Part shown: positions 16,694 through 24,918 of the stretch, one piece after another
Layout: each line of letters opens with the position of its first letter
How positions within the stretch are numbered: position 1 is the first letter of the stretch
DNA from: Desulfurivibrio sp044068625
GTDB lineage: Bacteria; Desulfobacterota; Desulfobulbia; Desulfobulbales; Desulfurivibrionaceae
Assembly: GCF_044068625.1 (NCBI RefSeq)
Contig: NZ_JBIPKH010000002.1
Location: 62,001 to 126,000 of the forward strand
Direction of reading: 5' to 3'
Length of the DNA stretch: 64,000 bases
Notes under the pieces: model-generated
What the model saw: the letters and a program-made list of their open reading frames with translations, nothing else
Told to the model about the DNA's origin: nothing
Databases searched by the model: none
Made by a program: the position numbers and the translations under genes

Positions 16694-17590
16694 ATGGATC
16701 TGCATCGGCTGGAGGTGTTTTGCCGGGTTGTCGAATTGAAGAGTTTTACCAAGGCGGCCGAGGCCTCCTTTCTCTCCCAGCCCACGGTGAGTGAACATCT
16801 GCGCAGTCTGGAGGAGACCCTGGCGGTCAAGCTGGTGGATCGCCTGGGCCGGGAGGTGCTGCCCACTCCGGCCGGCAAGATCCTTTATGATTACGCCCGG
16901 CGGATCCTGCGGCTGCGTAATGAGGCGGTGGAGGCGATCGCCAACCACAGCGGGCGCTATGCCGGTCATCTCTGGGTGGCGGCCAGTACCATCCCCGGCA
17001 CCTACCTGCTGCCGGAGTTGATCGGCCGGTTCAAGGAAAGCTACCCCGAGGTGCTGGTCACCATCAAGATCGCCAATTCCCGCCAGGCGGCGGAGCTGGT
17101 GGTGCAGGGGGACTGCGAATTCGGGGTGGTGGGAGCCCGCTGGAGCGAGGCGGTCCTGGAGTGGGAGCCCCTTTTTGCCGACGAATTGACCCTGGTGGTC
17201 CGCCATGACCATCCCTGGGCCCGGCGGGGCGAGATCGAACCGACCGAACTGGTCGAGGCCCCCTTTGTCGACCGGGAGCGGGAATCGGGAACCCGCAAGG
17301 TGATGCACGAAATTCTCCAGCGCCATGGCCTGGAGGTCGCCAAGCTGCGGGTGATTGCCGAGATGGGCAGTACCGAGGCGGTTTGCCAGAGCGTCAAGGC
17401 CGGGATCGGGGTGGCGATCCTCTCCCGGCAGGCGATTCGCGATGATCTGGCCTGCGGCTCGTTGGCCGAGGTAGCCATCAGGGGAGTCAGTTTTGCCCGG
17501 CCATTCTACCTGGTGCGACGGCGCAAACGTCAGCCTTCTCCCATCGCCACCCTGTTTCTTGATTTCCTCAAAAGCAACGCCGGCGGTTGA
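16694..17590 (+). CDS. LysR-family transcriptional regulator
   Basis: The 298-residue protein has an N-terminal winged helix-turn-helix (MDLHRLEVFCRVVELKSFTKAAEA, SQPTVSEHLRSLE) and a C-terminal type-2 periplasmic-fold effector domain (residues ~90-295). The N-terminus resembles the LysR group annotated as selenium-metabolism-associated, but I cannot verify that. The ATG at 16694 follows GTGGAGTGA; the in-frame GTG at 16670 would add eight residues. A small CAAACC/GGTTTG hairpin at 16652-16667 lies just upstream. It diverges from the MamK-like cassette, its most likely target by position, and is separated from pst by repeat copy 2. Confidence 0.88.
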   Translation: MDLHRLEVFCRVVELKSFTKAAEASFLSQPTVSEHLRSLEETLAVKLVDRLGREVLPTPAGKILYDYARRILRLRNEAVEAIANHSGRYAGHLWVAASTIPGTYLLPELIGRFKESYPEVLVTIKIANSRQAAELVVQGDCEFGVVGARWSEAVLEWEPLFADELTLVVRHDHPWARRGEIEPTELVEAPFVDRERESGTRKVMHEILQRHGLEVAKLRVIAEMGSTEAVCQSVKAGIGVAILSRQAIRDDLACGSLAEVAIRGVSFARPFYLVRRRKRQPSPIATLFLDFLKSNAGG

Positions 17591-17696
17591 GCGCCGATTT
17601 CTTTATTTTCTGTCTGCTTATTTTCCCGATAGAACGCGCTGTTTTTTATAGAAAGTTCCTATTGGACGCTCCTGTTATTTCCTGGTTAGTTCTCCG

Positions 17697-17855
17697 TTAA
17701 CAGTCCGTTGAAAAAGCCATCCCTGGCTTTTTCAACTAACGGTTGGCCAAAGATGGCTTTGGCCAACCTCACGAATTCATTGCCACTTTCAGTGCCAATG
17801 AATTCGGCGGCCCATCCATGGGCCGCTAACAGCCCGTTTTTCAACGGGCTGTTAA
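17697..17855. repeat. 159-bp five-hairpin repeat with terminal inverted repeats, copy 2
   Basis: This copy differs from the one at 10413-10570 by only a few bases, including AACAGT for AACAGC and one extra G before TTGGCC. Its third hairpin is perfect (CGAATTCATTG/CAATGAATTCG) where copy 1 has a G-T pair, and its fourth is GCGGCCCA/TGGGCCGC where copy 1 has a wobble, so base changes keep the stems. It sits between the LysR gene and pstS. The 106 bases before it hold an imperfect ATAGAAAGTTCCTAT palindrome but no gene. Confidence 0.85.
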
Positions 17856-17932
17856 GGCGCCCCATGGTACCACTTGCGTGGTATTGGGCCATCAAGGCGT
17901 GCCGGAAACCAACCTGAAAGGAGAGCGTTGCC

Positions 17933-18841
17933 GTGGCAAAGAGAACAAAATTCCTCACCCTGTTGACCCTGTCGTTAATCATATCCGCTCTGCTGCCGGC
18001 CTGTGGCGACCGAGGCCAGCAGGCCGGGGGGGAGGCCCCGTTTAAGAACGAGATCTTCTTTGCCGGTTCCTCCACCCTGGCCCCCACCATCTCGCAACTG
18101 GCCGATCAGTTCACCAAGCAGTATCGCACCTGGGACCAGGTGGACCCCGCCCTGCCGGCGGCGGAGATCAAGATTAGTGTCGCCACCGGCGGCTCCGGGG
18201 CCGGAGCCAAGGCGGTGTTGGACGGAACCGCCAACTTTGGGATGCTGGCCCGCAATGCCCGGGAGGGGGAACGCAATGCCCTGGCCAATTACCGGGAGGT
18301 GAAAATCGGCATGGATGCCCTGATGATCGCGGTTCAGCGGGAAAATCCCCTGGCTCGGCAACGCCGGGATATCGGAGCGGTTGAGCTGCGGCGAATCTTT
18401 AGCGGGGAGGTCAGCCGCTGGAATGAGTTGAATGCCGCCCTGCCGGCCGAGGAGATCGTGCTGCTGGTACGGGATGTGGGGGGCGGCGCCCACGGGGTTT
18501 TCCAGAAAGCGATCATGGGGGAGTCGGAGGTCAGTGATCGGGCCGTGCAGGTTCCCTCCATGGGCGGCCTGGTGAGCCGGCTGGTCGGCAACCGCCAGGC
18601 CATCGGCTACGCCTCCTATGGAGTCGCCGACCAGTATCGCGAGGAGCTGGCGGTTTTCAGCCTGGACGGGGTGGTTCCCACGGCCGAAAACATCATGAAC
18701 GGCAGTTACCCGGTGGCCCGCCCCCTGGTGCTGGTCTGGAACGGTGAGCTTACCGCCGCCGAGCAGGCCTTCCTCGACTACATCAGCTCGGCGGCGGGAG
18801 CGCGGGTGATCGCCGAAATGGGCTTTTTGCCCCCGCTGTAG
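17933..18841 (+). CDS. pstS: Phosphate ABC transporter substrate-binding lipoprotein PstS
   Basis: The 302-residue protein begins with a lipoprotein signal whose lipobox LPAC puts the acylated Cys near residue 23. The body has PstS hallmarks: FAGSSTLAPTI at the start, ATGGSGAGAKAVLDG as anion-binding loop, and RDVGGGAHGVFQKAIM. It captures phosphate in the periplasm for the PstCAB importer encoded immediately after. The start is a GTG preceded by AAAGGAGAG. No PHO-type box was recognised upstream; the gap is mostly the hairpin repeat. Confidence 0.9.
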   Translation: MAKRTKFLTLLTLSLIISALLPACGDRGQQAGGEAPFKNEIFFAGSSTLAPTISQLADQFTKQYRTWDQVDPALPAAEIKISVATGGSGAGAKAVLDGTANFGMLARNAREGERNALANYREVKIGMDALMIAVQRENPLARQRRDIGAVELRRIFSGEVSRWNELNAALPAEEIVLLVRDVGGGAHGVFQKAIMGESEVSDRAVQVPSMGGLVSRLVGNRQAIGYASYGVADQYREELAVFSLDGVVPTAENIMNGSYPVARPLVLVWNGELTAAEQAFLDYISSAAGARVIAEMGFLPPL

Positions 18842-18850
18842 CGGAACTGG

Positions 18851-19729
18851 TTGCCCGGATTGCTCCATTATCGTTTTGAGAAACTGTTTGCCGTAACCGT
18901 TAAGGGTCTGACGGTTACGGCACTGTTTACCCTGCTCTTTATCATTCTTTTTATCCTCAAGGAGTCGCTGGTGGTGTTTCAGCAGGTCTCCATCGGCGAC
19001 TTTATTTTTGGTGGTCAGTGGCGACCGGTTTCCTCCCAGCTGCGTTTAGGGCTCTGGCCCATCCTGACCGCCAGTCTCGTCCTCTCCGCCCTGGCCCTGT
19101 TGCTGGCCCTGCCTCCCGCCGTCGGGGCCGCCCTCTTTCTGGCCCACGTCTGTCCGGATCGGTTGCGGCGGCCCCTGCGCTCCCTGATCGCCATCATGGC
19201 CGGCATCCCCTCGGTGGTTTACGGTTTTATCGGGGTGGTGCTGCTGCTACCCGTCCTGGAGCGCCTTTTCAGGATGAGTTCCGGCGATTCCCTGCTGGCC
19301 GGGGGGATTGTGCTGGGGGTGATGATTCTGCCCTTTATCATCGCCACCACCACCGAAAGTATGGAGGCGGCGGCCAAAGGGCAGTTGGTGGTCTCCCGGG
19401 CCATGGGGGTGTCGCACTGGTATATGCTGCGGCGGCTGGTGCTGCCCGCCTCCCGGATGGGAATCATCGCCGGGGCGGTCCTGGGGGTTTCTCGGGCCAT
19501 GGGGGAGACCATGGCGGTGATCATGGTGGTGGGCAACTCGCCTTTGATGCCCACCGAGCTGCTGGGCCGGATCAAGCCCATTCCGGCCCTGATCGCCCTG
19601 GAGATCGGTTCCGCCCCTTTGGGCAGCATCCACTATCATGCCCTGTTCGGGGCGGGTTTTGTGCTGCTGATGCTGCTGCTGGCGATCAACCTGCTTTTCT
19701 ATTTTTTACGTAAACGGCTGGTGTCCTGA
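18851..19729 (+). CDS. pstC: Phosphate ABC transporter permease PstC
   Basis: The 292-residue integral membrane protein has about six membrane helices and the binding-protein-dependent permease loop (EAAAKGQLVVSRAMGVSHWYMLRRLVLPAS), with GIPSVVYGFIGVVLLLPVL and SRAMGETMAVIMVVGN typical of PstC. It forms the channel with PstA. The start is a TTG at 18851, 9 bp after the pstS stop, with no better ATG; a second TTG at 18860 is possible. Confidence 0.9.
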   Translation: MPGLLHYRFEKLFAVTVKGLTVTALFTLLFIILFILKESLVVFQQVSIGDFIFGGQWRPVSSQLRLGLWPILTASLVLSALALLLALPPAVGAALFLAHVCPDRLRRPLRSLIAIMAGIPSVVYGFIGVVLLLPVLERLFRMSSGDSLLAGGIVLGVMILPFIIATTTESMEAAAKGQLVVSRAMGVSHWYMLRRLVLPASRMGIIAGAVLGVSRAMGETMAVIMVVGNSPLMPTELLGRIKPIPALIALEIGSAPLGSIHYHALFGAGFVLLMLLLAINLLFYFLRKRLVS

Positions 19730-19737
19730 GGTTTTTT

Positions 19738-20577
19738 ATGTTCAAAAACTGGCAAGATCGCTGCCTGCAGGCCTGGCTCTACCTTTCGATTTTGTTGGTG
19801 GTCGGGACGGTCCTGCTGCTTATGGGCTATATCCTGGTCAAGGGTTGGGCGACCCTCAATCTGGATTTTCTCTTTTCCGCCCCCCAGGGGATGCCCCTGG
19901 GCAAGGAGGGTGGGGTGTTTCCCGCTCTCACCGGTTCCCTGGCCCTGGGCCTGCTCAGCATGCTGATCGCCTCCCTGCTGGGGCTGGCCACCGCCCTGTA
20001 TCAGCATCTCTACTGTACCTCACAACGGGTTTATGCCCTGATCCGCCTGGTGGTGCAGTGCATTGCCGGGATTCCCTCCATTGTGCTGGGGCTCTTTGGC
20101 TACACCTTCTTCGTGGTCTCATTGGGGCTGGGCCACTCCCTGCTGGCGGGGGGGCTGACCCTCTCCCTGATGATCTTCCCCGTGGTCGCCATCAATACCG
20201 AGAAGGCCCTGACGGAGGTACAACCGGAGCAGACCCTGGCCTCCTACGCCCTGGGGGTTTCCCGTTCCTACACCTTTTTTCACATTATCTGGCCGGAGCG
20301 CAAAAGCGATATTATCTCCGGTATCCTTTTGGGTACGGTCTACGCCATGGGGGCCACCGCCCCCATCATGCTGACGGCGGCGGTTTTGTCGGCCTCCTCG
20401 CCGGCCTCGCTGTTGCAGCCGGTGATGGCCCTGCCTTACCACCTCTATATTCTGGCCTCGGAACGGATCTCCTTGGAAAACGCCTACGGTACCGCCCTGG
20501 TTTTACTGCTGCTGCTTTTTGCCGGTTACGGGGCGGCCTTTCTGCTGTTTGGCCGGCGGGGGGAGGGGAGAGGGTGA
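19738..20577 (+). CDS. pstA: Phosphate ABC transporter permease PstA
   Basis: The 279-residue membrane protein has roughly six helices. It shows the PstA sequence GIPSIVLGLFGYTFFV, the EAA-like loop EQTLASYALGVSRSYTFFHIIWPERKSDI and GTVYAMGATAPIMLTAAV. It pairs with PstC as the phosphate channel. It starts 8 bp after pstC and its TGA overlaps the likely GTG of pstB by 3 bases, so translation is coupled. Confidence 0.9.
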   Translation: MFKNWQDRCLQAWLYLSILLVVGTVLLLMGYILVKGWATLNLDFLFSAPQGMPLGKEGGVFPALTGSLALGLLSMLIASLLGLATALYQHLYCTSQRVYALIRLVVQCIAGIPSIVLGLFGYTFFVVSLGLGHSLLAGGLTLSLMIFPVVAINTEKALTEVQPEQTLASYALGVSRSYTFFHIIWPERKSDIISGILLGTVYAMGATAPIMLTAAVLSASSPASLLQPVMALPYHLYILASERISLENAYGTALVLLLLLFAGYGAAFLLFGRRGEGRG

Positions 20578-21323
20578 AGAGTGTAATGGAACTCCGCGAC
20601 TGGCGTGTTTTTTACGGTGATACCGCCGTGCTCAAGGGGATCAATCTGTGCTTTCCGGCTCGGCAAATCACCGCCCTGATCGGTCCCTCGGGCTGCGGCA
20701 AGACCACCCTGCTGAAATCACTGAACCGCCTGCTGGAAGAGGAGATTTCGGCCAGGACCGCAGGGGAGATCCTCTTTAATCGGCAACCCATCAGCGCCAT
20801 CCCCCATGAAACCCTGCGGCGCAAGGTGGGGATCGTTTTTCAGACTCCAACTCCCTTTCCGTTCTCCATCGAAAAAAACATGGTTTACGCCCTTAACTTC
20901 CACCACCGTTTGGGCCGGGAGGAGAAGAGGGCGCTGGTGGCGGAAAAGCTGGAGCTGGCCGGGCTTTACGATGAGGTGAAGGATCGTCTCAAGCTGGCGG
21001 CCGGCAAGCTTTCCGGGGGGCAGCAGCAGCGGCTCTGTATCGCCCGCTCTCTGACCCTGGACCCGGAAGTGCTGTTGCTGGACGAGCCTTGCTCTTCCCT
21101 GGATCCCGGCTCCACCGCCCGAATCGAGGAAACCCTGCGACGGCTGGCCCAAGAGATGACCATTATTATCGTAACCCACAATCTGGCCCAGGCCCGCCGC
21201 ATCGCCCACCATGTCGCCTTTATCTCCGAGGGCCGTCTGGTGGAGCAAGCCCCGGCGGAACAGTTTTTTGCCCGGCCGCGACAGGAGCAGACCCGGCGCT
21301 ACCTGGCCGGCCAGCTTGCTTAA
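20574..21323 (+). CDS. pstB: Phosphate ABC transporter ATP-binding protein PstB
   Basis: The 249-residue ATPase has Walker A GPSGCGKTTLLKSLNRL, signature LSGGQQQRLCIARSL, Walker B LLLDEPCSSLDPGSTARIEE and the THNLAQARR switch, a pattern specific to PstB. I start it at the GTG at 20574, which overlaps the pstA stop and is preceded by a strong GGGGAGGGGAG. The ATG at 20586 is the alternative and has only a weak GGTGAA. No phoU gene follows; a small HAD gene comes next. Confidence 0.9.
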   Translation: MKSVMELRDWRVFYGDTAVLKGINLCFPARQITALIGPSGCGKTTLLKSLNRLLEEEISARTAGEILFNRQPISAIPHETLRRKVGIVFQTPTPFPFSIEKNMVYALNFHHRLGREEKRALVAEKLELAGLYDEVKDRLKLAAGKLSGGQQQRLCIARSLTLDPEVLLLDEPCSSLDPGSTARIEETLRRLAQEMTIIIVTHNLAQARRIAHHVAFISEGRLVEQAPAEQFFARPRQEQTRRYLAGQLA

Positions 21324-21339
21324 AGGGGAAGGAGAAGCC

Positions 21340-21819
21340 ATGGCGATTATCTTTGCGGTGCCGGGAGGCAAAAACTACCAGCTCGACCAGATCGTTTTCG
21401 ACCTGAACGGCACCATCGCCAACGGTGGCCGAGTGGCGTCGACCACCAGGGAGCTGTTAACCCGCCTTGCCCAACGGGCCACCCTTTATCTGATCACCGC
21501 CGACACCCACCACACCGCTTCAGAGATCGAGGAGGTGCTGGGGGAGGCCGTGCGGTGGCAGTTGCTCAGCGGCAGCGCCACCGCCGCCGCCAAGCAGGAG
21601 CTGGTACGGCAACTTGGGTCCGGTCGGACTGCGGCCGTGGGTAACGGGGCCAATGATCTTCTGATGCTGGAGGAGGCGGCGCTGGCCATTGCCGTGGCGG
21701 GGGAGGAGGGGTGTTTCGCCCCCCTGCTCAGCCGGGCCGATCTGTTGGTGACCCATATCGATCAGGCCCTGATGCTGCTCCTGGAGCCGAAGCGAATCAT
21801 TGCCACCCTGCGTGGCTGA
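21340..21819 (+). CDS. Small cap-less HAD-family protein
   Basis: The 159-residue protein has the HAD core only: FDLNGTIANGG (nucleophile Asp, with Asn for the usual middle Asp/Glu), LITADTHH and GNGANDLLMLEEA (motif IV). The motif IV context and ALLSRADLLVTHIDQALMLLLEPKRIIATLR resemble the P domain of P-type ATPases as stand-alone soluble proteins. GGGAAGGAG precedes the ATG. It lies 16 bp after pstB, so a phosphatase role tied to phosphate supply is possible but unproven. Confidence 0.75.
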   Translation: MAIIFAVPGGKNYQLDQIVFDLNGTIANGGRVASTTRELLTRLAQRATLYLITADTHHTASEIEEVLGEAVRWQLLSGSATAAAKQELVRQLGSGRTAAVGNGANDLLMLEEAALAIAVAGEEGCFAPLLSRADLLVTHIDQALMLLLEPKRIIATLRG

Positions 21820-21872
21820 AGCTTGGGAGGGTGGCGATCAAAAGGAAGGCCGGGCGGCGGTGAGGCCTGGGC

Positions 21873-22469
21873 TTAAGGGTCCTGACGCCGGGTGGAATCG
21901 TTGCTCTGCCCCAGCCGGGCCAGGCGTTGGGGGATCTGCCACTGGTGGAGCAGCCTGGCGGCGGCGGGGGGGACCAACTGGTCCCAGGGTTGGCCGTCGC
22001 GCATCAACCGGCGGATTTCGCCGGCGCTTAACCCCTTCTCCTTGGGAGTTACCTCCCACAAAACGTGGGTGTTCAAGCCCAGATCCCGGAAGGCGGCCAG
22101 CTTTTTGCGGCCCCAGTCGTCGTAAATGGAGAGGAAGAAAGTCGCTTCCAAGGGAACATAATAACGGTATAGCTCCGGCAGGTTGATGGGCAGGGGTACC
22201 ACCGAAAATTGTTCCTCCCGTAGGCCGGCCTCGGCCAGGACCGCCCGCACCAGTCGGTAGCGCTCAAAGTAGGTCAGGGGATTGGCCGTGGGCTGGCTGC
22301 GCTGGTTGTCGGTCTGGTCATCCCGGGTCAGGCTGGGGTCCGGATTGGTAATCCCCACCACCAGGTGGCGGCAGAGTTCGGCCCCGGCCAGGAGATAGCG
22401 GAGGTGATCATGGTGGAGTACCTGGAACCGGCCATGGATCACCCCCAGCTCATAGGGCGGTTGGCTCAT
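21873..22469 (-). CDS. Nicotinamide-nucleotide adenylyltransferase-like protein
   Basis: The 198-residue protein is a nucleotidyltransferase of the NMNAT type: GVIHGRFQVLHHDHLRYLL gives the GRF..HxxH nucleotide loop, GITNPDPS follows, and PLTYFERYRLVRAVL and VPLPINLPELY match archaeal-type NMN adenylyltransferases. The C-terminal ISTxxR-like signature is replaced by LSAGEIRRLM, close to the family pattern. It would form NAD from NMN and ATP. The start overlaps the stop of the apgM-like gene by 4 bp. Confidence 0.8.
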   Translation of the reverse strand: MSQPPYELGVIHGRFQVLHHDHLRYLLAGAELCRHLVVGITNPDPSLTRDDQTDNQRSQPTANPLTYFERYRLVRAVLAEAGLREEQFSVVPLPINLPELYRYYVPLEATFFLSIYDDWGRKKLAAFRDLGLNTHVLWEVTPKEKGLSAGEIRRLMRDGQPWDQLVPPAAARLLHQWQIPQRLARLGQSNDSTRRQDP

Positions 22470-23803
22470 GGCTGCTCCTTCTTCGCAGATCCCGTCAGGC
22501 GCAAGGGAGGACAGGGGCCGGGCCAGTAGGCGAGATCATGGGGGGAGTCGCGCAGGCCGGCCAGCTTGGCCCGGTCGAGAAAGTTGATCACCAGGTTGAT
22601 GAACTCCCCGCCCCGGACGGTACCCAGGGCCCCGCCGGCCACCGCCACCTCGTCGAAGCGATCCACTCCGTCAACCCTAACCCCCCCACCGACAAAAGTC
22701 AGGGGTACCGGTTCTCCCGAGTGGACCAGGGGGCCGGCGCTGGGGGTGGAGTGGTCGGAGGTCACCACCAGCAGCACTTCAGGGTCGGCCAGCAAAGAGG
22801 GGAGGGCTTCGCCGATTCCCCGATCCAGAGCCTCGATCACCTTGACCTTGCCCAGGGGGTCTTTGGCGTGGGCCGCCGCGTCGGGGGCCTTGGTGTGGAC
22901 GTGGATAAAGTCGAAATCAACCAGGGCGTCGGTGGCCAGTTGCAGGCGGTGGGCCAGGTCGAGCCCCGGCTCTTTACCATCCTTGACCTTGCGCACGGCC
23001 ATCCCCAGGAAGGCGGCCAGTCCCCAGTAAACCACCCCCGAGGAGATGCTCAGGCCCCGCAGGCCGTTGCGGGCGGCAAAATCGGGAACCTGCTTGCCCC
23101 TCCCGCCCCGCTGGGTGACCAGGCCGTTGATGGGGTAAAGCCCCCGGCGGCGTCTTTGCCGGTTCACCGGATGCCGATCCAGCTGATTGTAAACCCAGCG
23201 CAGATAATCCCCCAGCAGCAGGGCGGTCTTGACGGCGGCGGGATCGGCAGCGTACTCCTGCCAGGGCTGGGGCTCCGGCAGTATCCGGCCTTTGGTGAAG
23301 ATGTTGGTGTCGGTGACAAAAGGGGAAACCTGGCTGCCGTTAAGCAGCAGTACCCCGGAACCGCCCTGGTGGGGAAGGAAGCGGATGGTTTGCTCCCCTT
23401 GGGGGTAGGTGGAGAGCGCGGCCACCAGGGCGTCGATCTCTTCGCTGGGGGCGCGGGGGTGATCGGTGGCCAGTTGCAGGGCGCCGTCCACCACCGCCAA
23501 CTCCACCAGATGGGCCAGGAAGGCCACCTCCCCTTGGGCCAGGGGGATGCCGGCGCCCAGGGCCTCCAGGGCTCCCCGGCCGGGGAACTCTGCGGGGGAG
23601 TAGCCGAACATGGCGAAATGGGCGTTTTCACTGGGCAGGGCCTGGCCCAGGGCGGCGGCGTGATAGAGGCCGTTGCAGCCAAGGGCCGCCAGGCGATCAA
23701 GATTGGGGGTGCGCGCCGCCTGGAGGGGAGTGCGCTGATCCAGTTGGGAATAGGCCCGATCCCCCAGCCCGTCCAGGAGAACCAGGAGGCACTTACTGGG
23801 CAT
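22466..23803 (-). CDS. Phosphoglycerate mutase, apgM-like (alkaline phosphatase superfamily)
   Basis: The 445-residue protein belongs to the cofactor-independent, archaeal-type phosphoglycerate mutase group. The N-terminal LLVLLDGLGDRAY carries the first metal Asp, SENAHFAMFGYSP the phosphorylated Ser region, HTKAPDAAAHAKDP and TSDHSTPS the remaining metal ligands. It interconverts 2- and 3-phosphoglycerate in glycolysis; a phosphonopyruvate-decarboxylase-like role is less likely. The frame runs to 23836, but the homologous start is the ATG at 23803, which overlaps the PHP gene end by 11 bp. It forms a tight operon with the PHP gene and the NMNAT-like gene. Confidence 0.82.
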   Translation of the reverse strand: MPSKCLLVLLDGLGDRAYSQLDQRTPLQAARTPNLDRLAALGCNGLYHAAALGQALPSENAHFAMFGYSPAEFPGRGALEALGAGIPLAQGEVAFLAHLVELAVVDGALQLATDHPRAPSEEIDALVAALSTYPQGEQTIRFLPHQGGSGVLLLNGSQVSPFVTDTNIFTKGRILPEPQPWQEYAADPAAVKTALLLGDYLRWVYNQLDRHPVNRQRRRRGLYPINGLVTQRGGRGKQVPDFAARNGLRGLSISSGVVYWGLAAFLGMAVRKVKDGKEPGLDLAHRLQLATDALVDFDFIHVHTKAPDAAAHAKDPLGKVKVIEALDRGIGEALPSLLADPEVLLVVTSDHSTPSAGPLVHSGEPVPLTFVGGGVRVDGVDRFDEVAVAGGALGTVRGGEFINLVINFLDRAKLAGLRDSPHDLAYWPGPCPPLRLTGSAKKEQP

Positions 23804-24398
23804 GGGGCGCTCCCAGGTTGACCCCCTGGCAAGCACCAGTTCGCAGGGCCTGAATCAGCTCCCGGCGGTTGCGGACCGGCTGCTCAAATCGGGTGGCCAC
23901 CCGGCCCAGCTCATCCAGGGTATGGGCATCGCTGCCGCCGCAGACGCTGAGGGGATAACGCTTGAGCCAGCGGTCAACCCGGCGGTTTTCCCGTGCCGAA
24001 TTGCGCCCGTTGAGCCCTTCCACCACCCGGCAGGCCCCGGAGGCGATCACCGTCTCCTGGGCGGGGCGGAGGGCGCGGAAGGGGTGGGCCGCCACCGCCA
24101 CGCCACCGCCGCGCTCGACCATGGGCAGCAGCAGATCGGCGGCCAGCCCGGTGGGCATGTTCTCAAATGGGCCGAAAAGGAGGAAATCGCCCTGGGGGGT
24201 GGCGTACTCCATCCCCAACAGGACACAGAGACCATCGGGCTGGATCCCCTCCCGCAGGGTTCGGCCCGCCGCCATGGTGTCATGGTCGGTGAGGCAGACC
24301 CCGTCCAGGCCCCGGGCCCGGGCGTGGAGGAGGATCTGGTCAAGCCCCAGGGAGCTGCAGGCGGATAGCCGGGTATGGACATGAAGATCAAACAGCAT
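23793..24398 (-). CDS. PHP-domain metal-dependent phosphoesterase
   Basis: The 201-residue protein shows the PHP motifs: DLHVHTRLSACS, LTDHDTM, an internal HPF, and CGGSDAHTL near the C-terminus, giving the trinuclear metal site. Small stand-alone PHP proteins hydrolyse phosphate esters or 3',5'-nucleotides such as pAp; the substrate is not evident here. It is the first gene of the minus-strand trio. Confidence 0.82.
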   Translation of the reverse strand: MLFDLHVHTRLSACSSLGLDQILLHARARGLDGVCLTDHDTMAAGRTLREGIQPDGLCVLLGMEYATPQGDFLLFGPFENMPTGLAADLLLPMVERGGGVAVAAHPFRALRPAQETVIASGACRVVEGLNGRNSARENRRVDRWLKRYPLSVCGGSDAHTLDELGRVATRFEQPVRNRRELIQALRTGACQGVNLGAPHAQ

Positions 24399-24918
24399 GA
24401 CTGAAACTCCCCAAAGATTGATAAGCCTGTTTCGCGAGTTTAAACCATCGCTGCCTATTTGACAAGCCGATGGCTGTAATTGGTAATAGTGAAACCGTTG
24501 GCCGGTGGAGCAAGGGCGCTCTTAAAATTGATTATTTCTATATTAAAAATAGGTTTAATTAATATTATCTATTAGACAACCCGGCCCGGCTCCGGCATAT
24601 TGGCCACTGTCGTTAAAATTATGCCGGCTATTCTGGGATTACCCTGGTCTGGCCGGCCGCAACGGAGAATAAACGAGCATGCGCCACCGGCGTTCCCCAT
24701 ACAGCTGAGCCCGCGACCGGCACCTGCCGGTCGGCCTGGTTCGGGCCGAAATCATTGCCTTCCTGCCGACGGAGGTGGCGGTCTCCGCCTTCCTCTTCTC
24801 GCCTGACCTCCTTGCCGTTTGATGCGTGGGACCGCGAGCCGGCGGGCACGCGGTCTTCATCCGGGCGTCGCGCCAAGGCGCGAGCTCGCCAACGGAATAG
24901 CTTTAAGGAGGTTTTTTC
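24399..24918. other. Intergenic region and structured leader of hdrA
   Basis: No convincing gene lies in these 520 bases; short frames on both strands lack ribosome sites and family resemblance. A possible -35 TTGACA at 24459-24464 has an imperfect -10 about 18 bases on. An AT-rich stretch (24530-24575) contains AATATTATCTATT, also found before the triple-rhodanese gene. Three hairpins follow in the presumed leader: GACCGGC/GCCGGTC at 24715-24732, GACCGCG/CGCGGTC at 24830-24855, and TCGCGC/GCGCGA with loop CAAG at 24868-24883. TAAGGAGG precedes hdrA. I do not recognise a known riboswitch. Confidence 0.5.
24561..24581. promoter_or_regulatory. Shared AT-rich element upstream of hdrA
   Basis: AATATTATCTATT followed by AGACAACC recurs almost unchanged at 33792-33813, upstream of the triple-rhodanese lipoprotein gene. 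Both lie in promoter regions of sulfur-related genes. This may be a shared regulator site; it is also AT-rich enough to be chance. Confidence 0.3.

Noticed and set aside
17666..17690. A stretch resembling half of a yeast FRT site (TATAGAAAGTTCCTAT)
   Set aside because: Only a short core matches, no recombinase is nearby, and an imperfect palindrome of this size is expected by chance.
17860..17890. Possible sigma-54 promoter before pstS
   Set aside because: The GG-to-GC spacing is 8 bases instead of 10, and no enhancer element is present.
24600..24900. Several short open frames on both strands before hdrA
   Set aside because: They lack ribosome sites and family resemblance, and are typical of GC-rich non-coding DNA.
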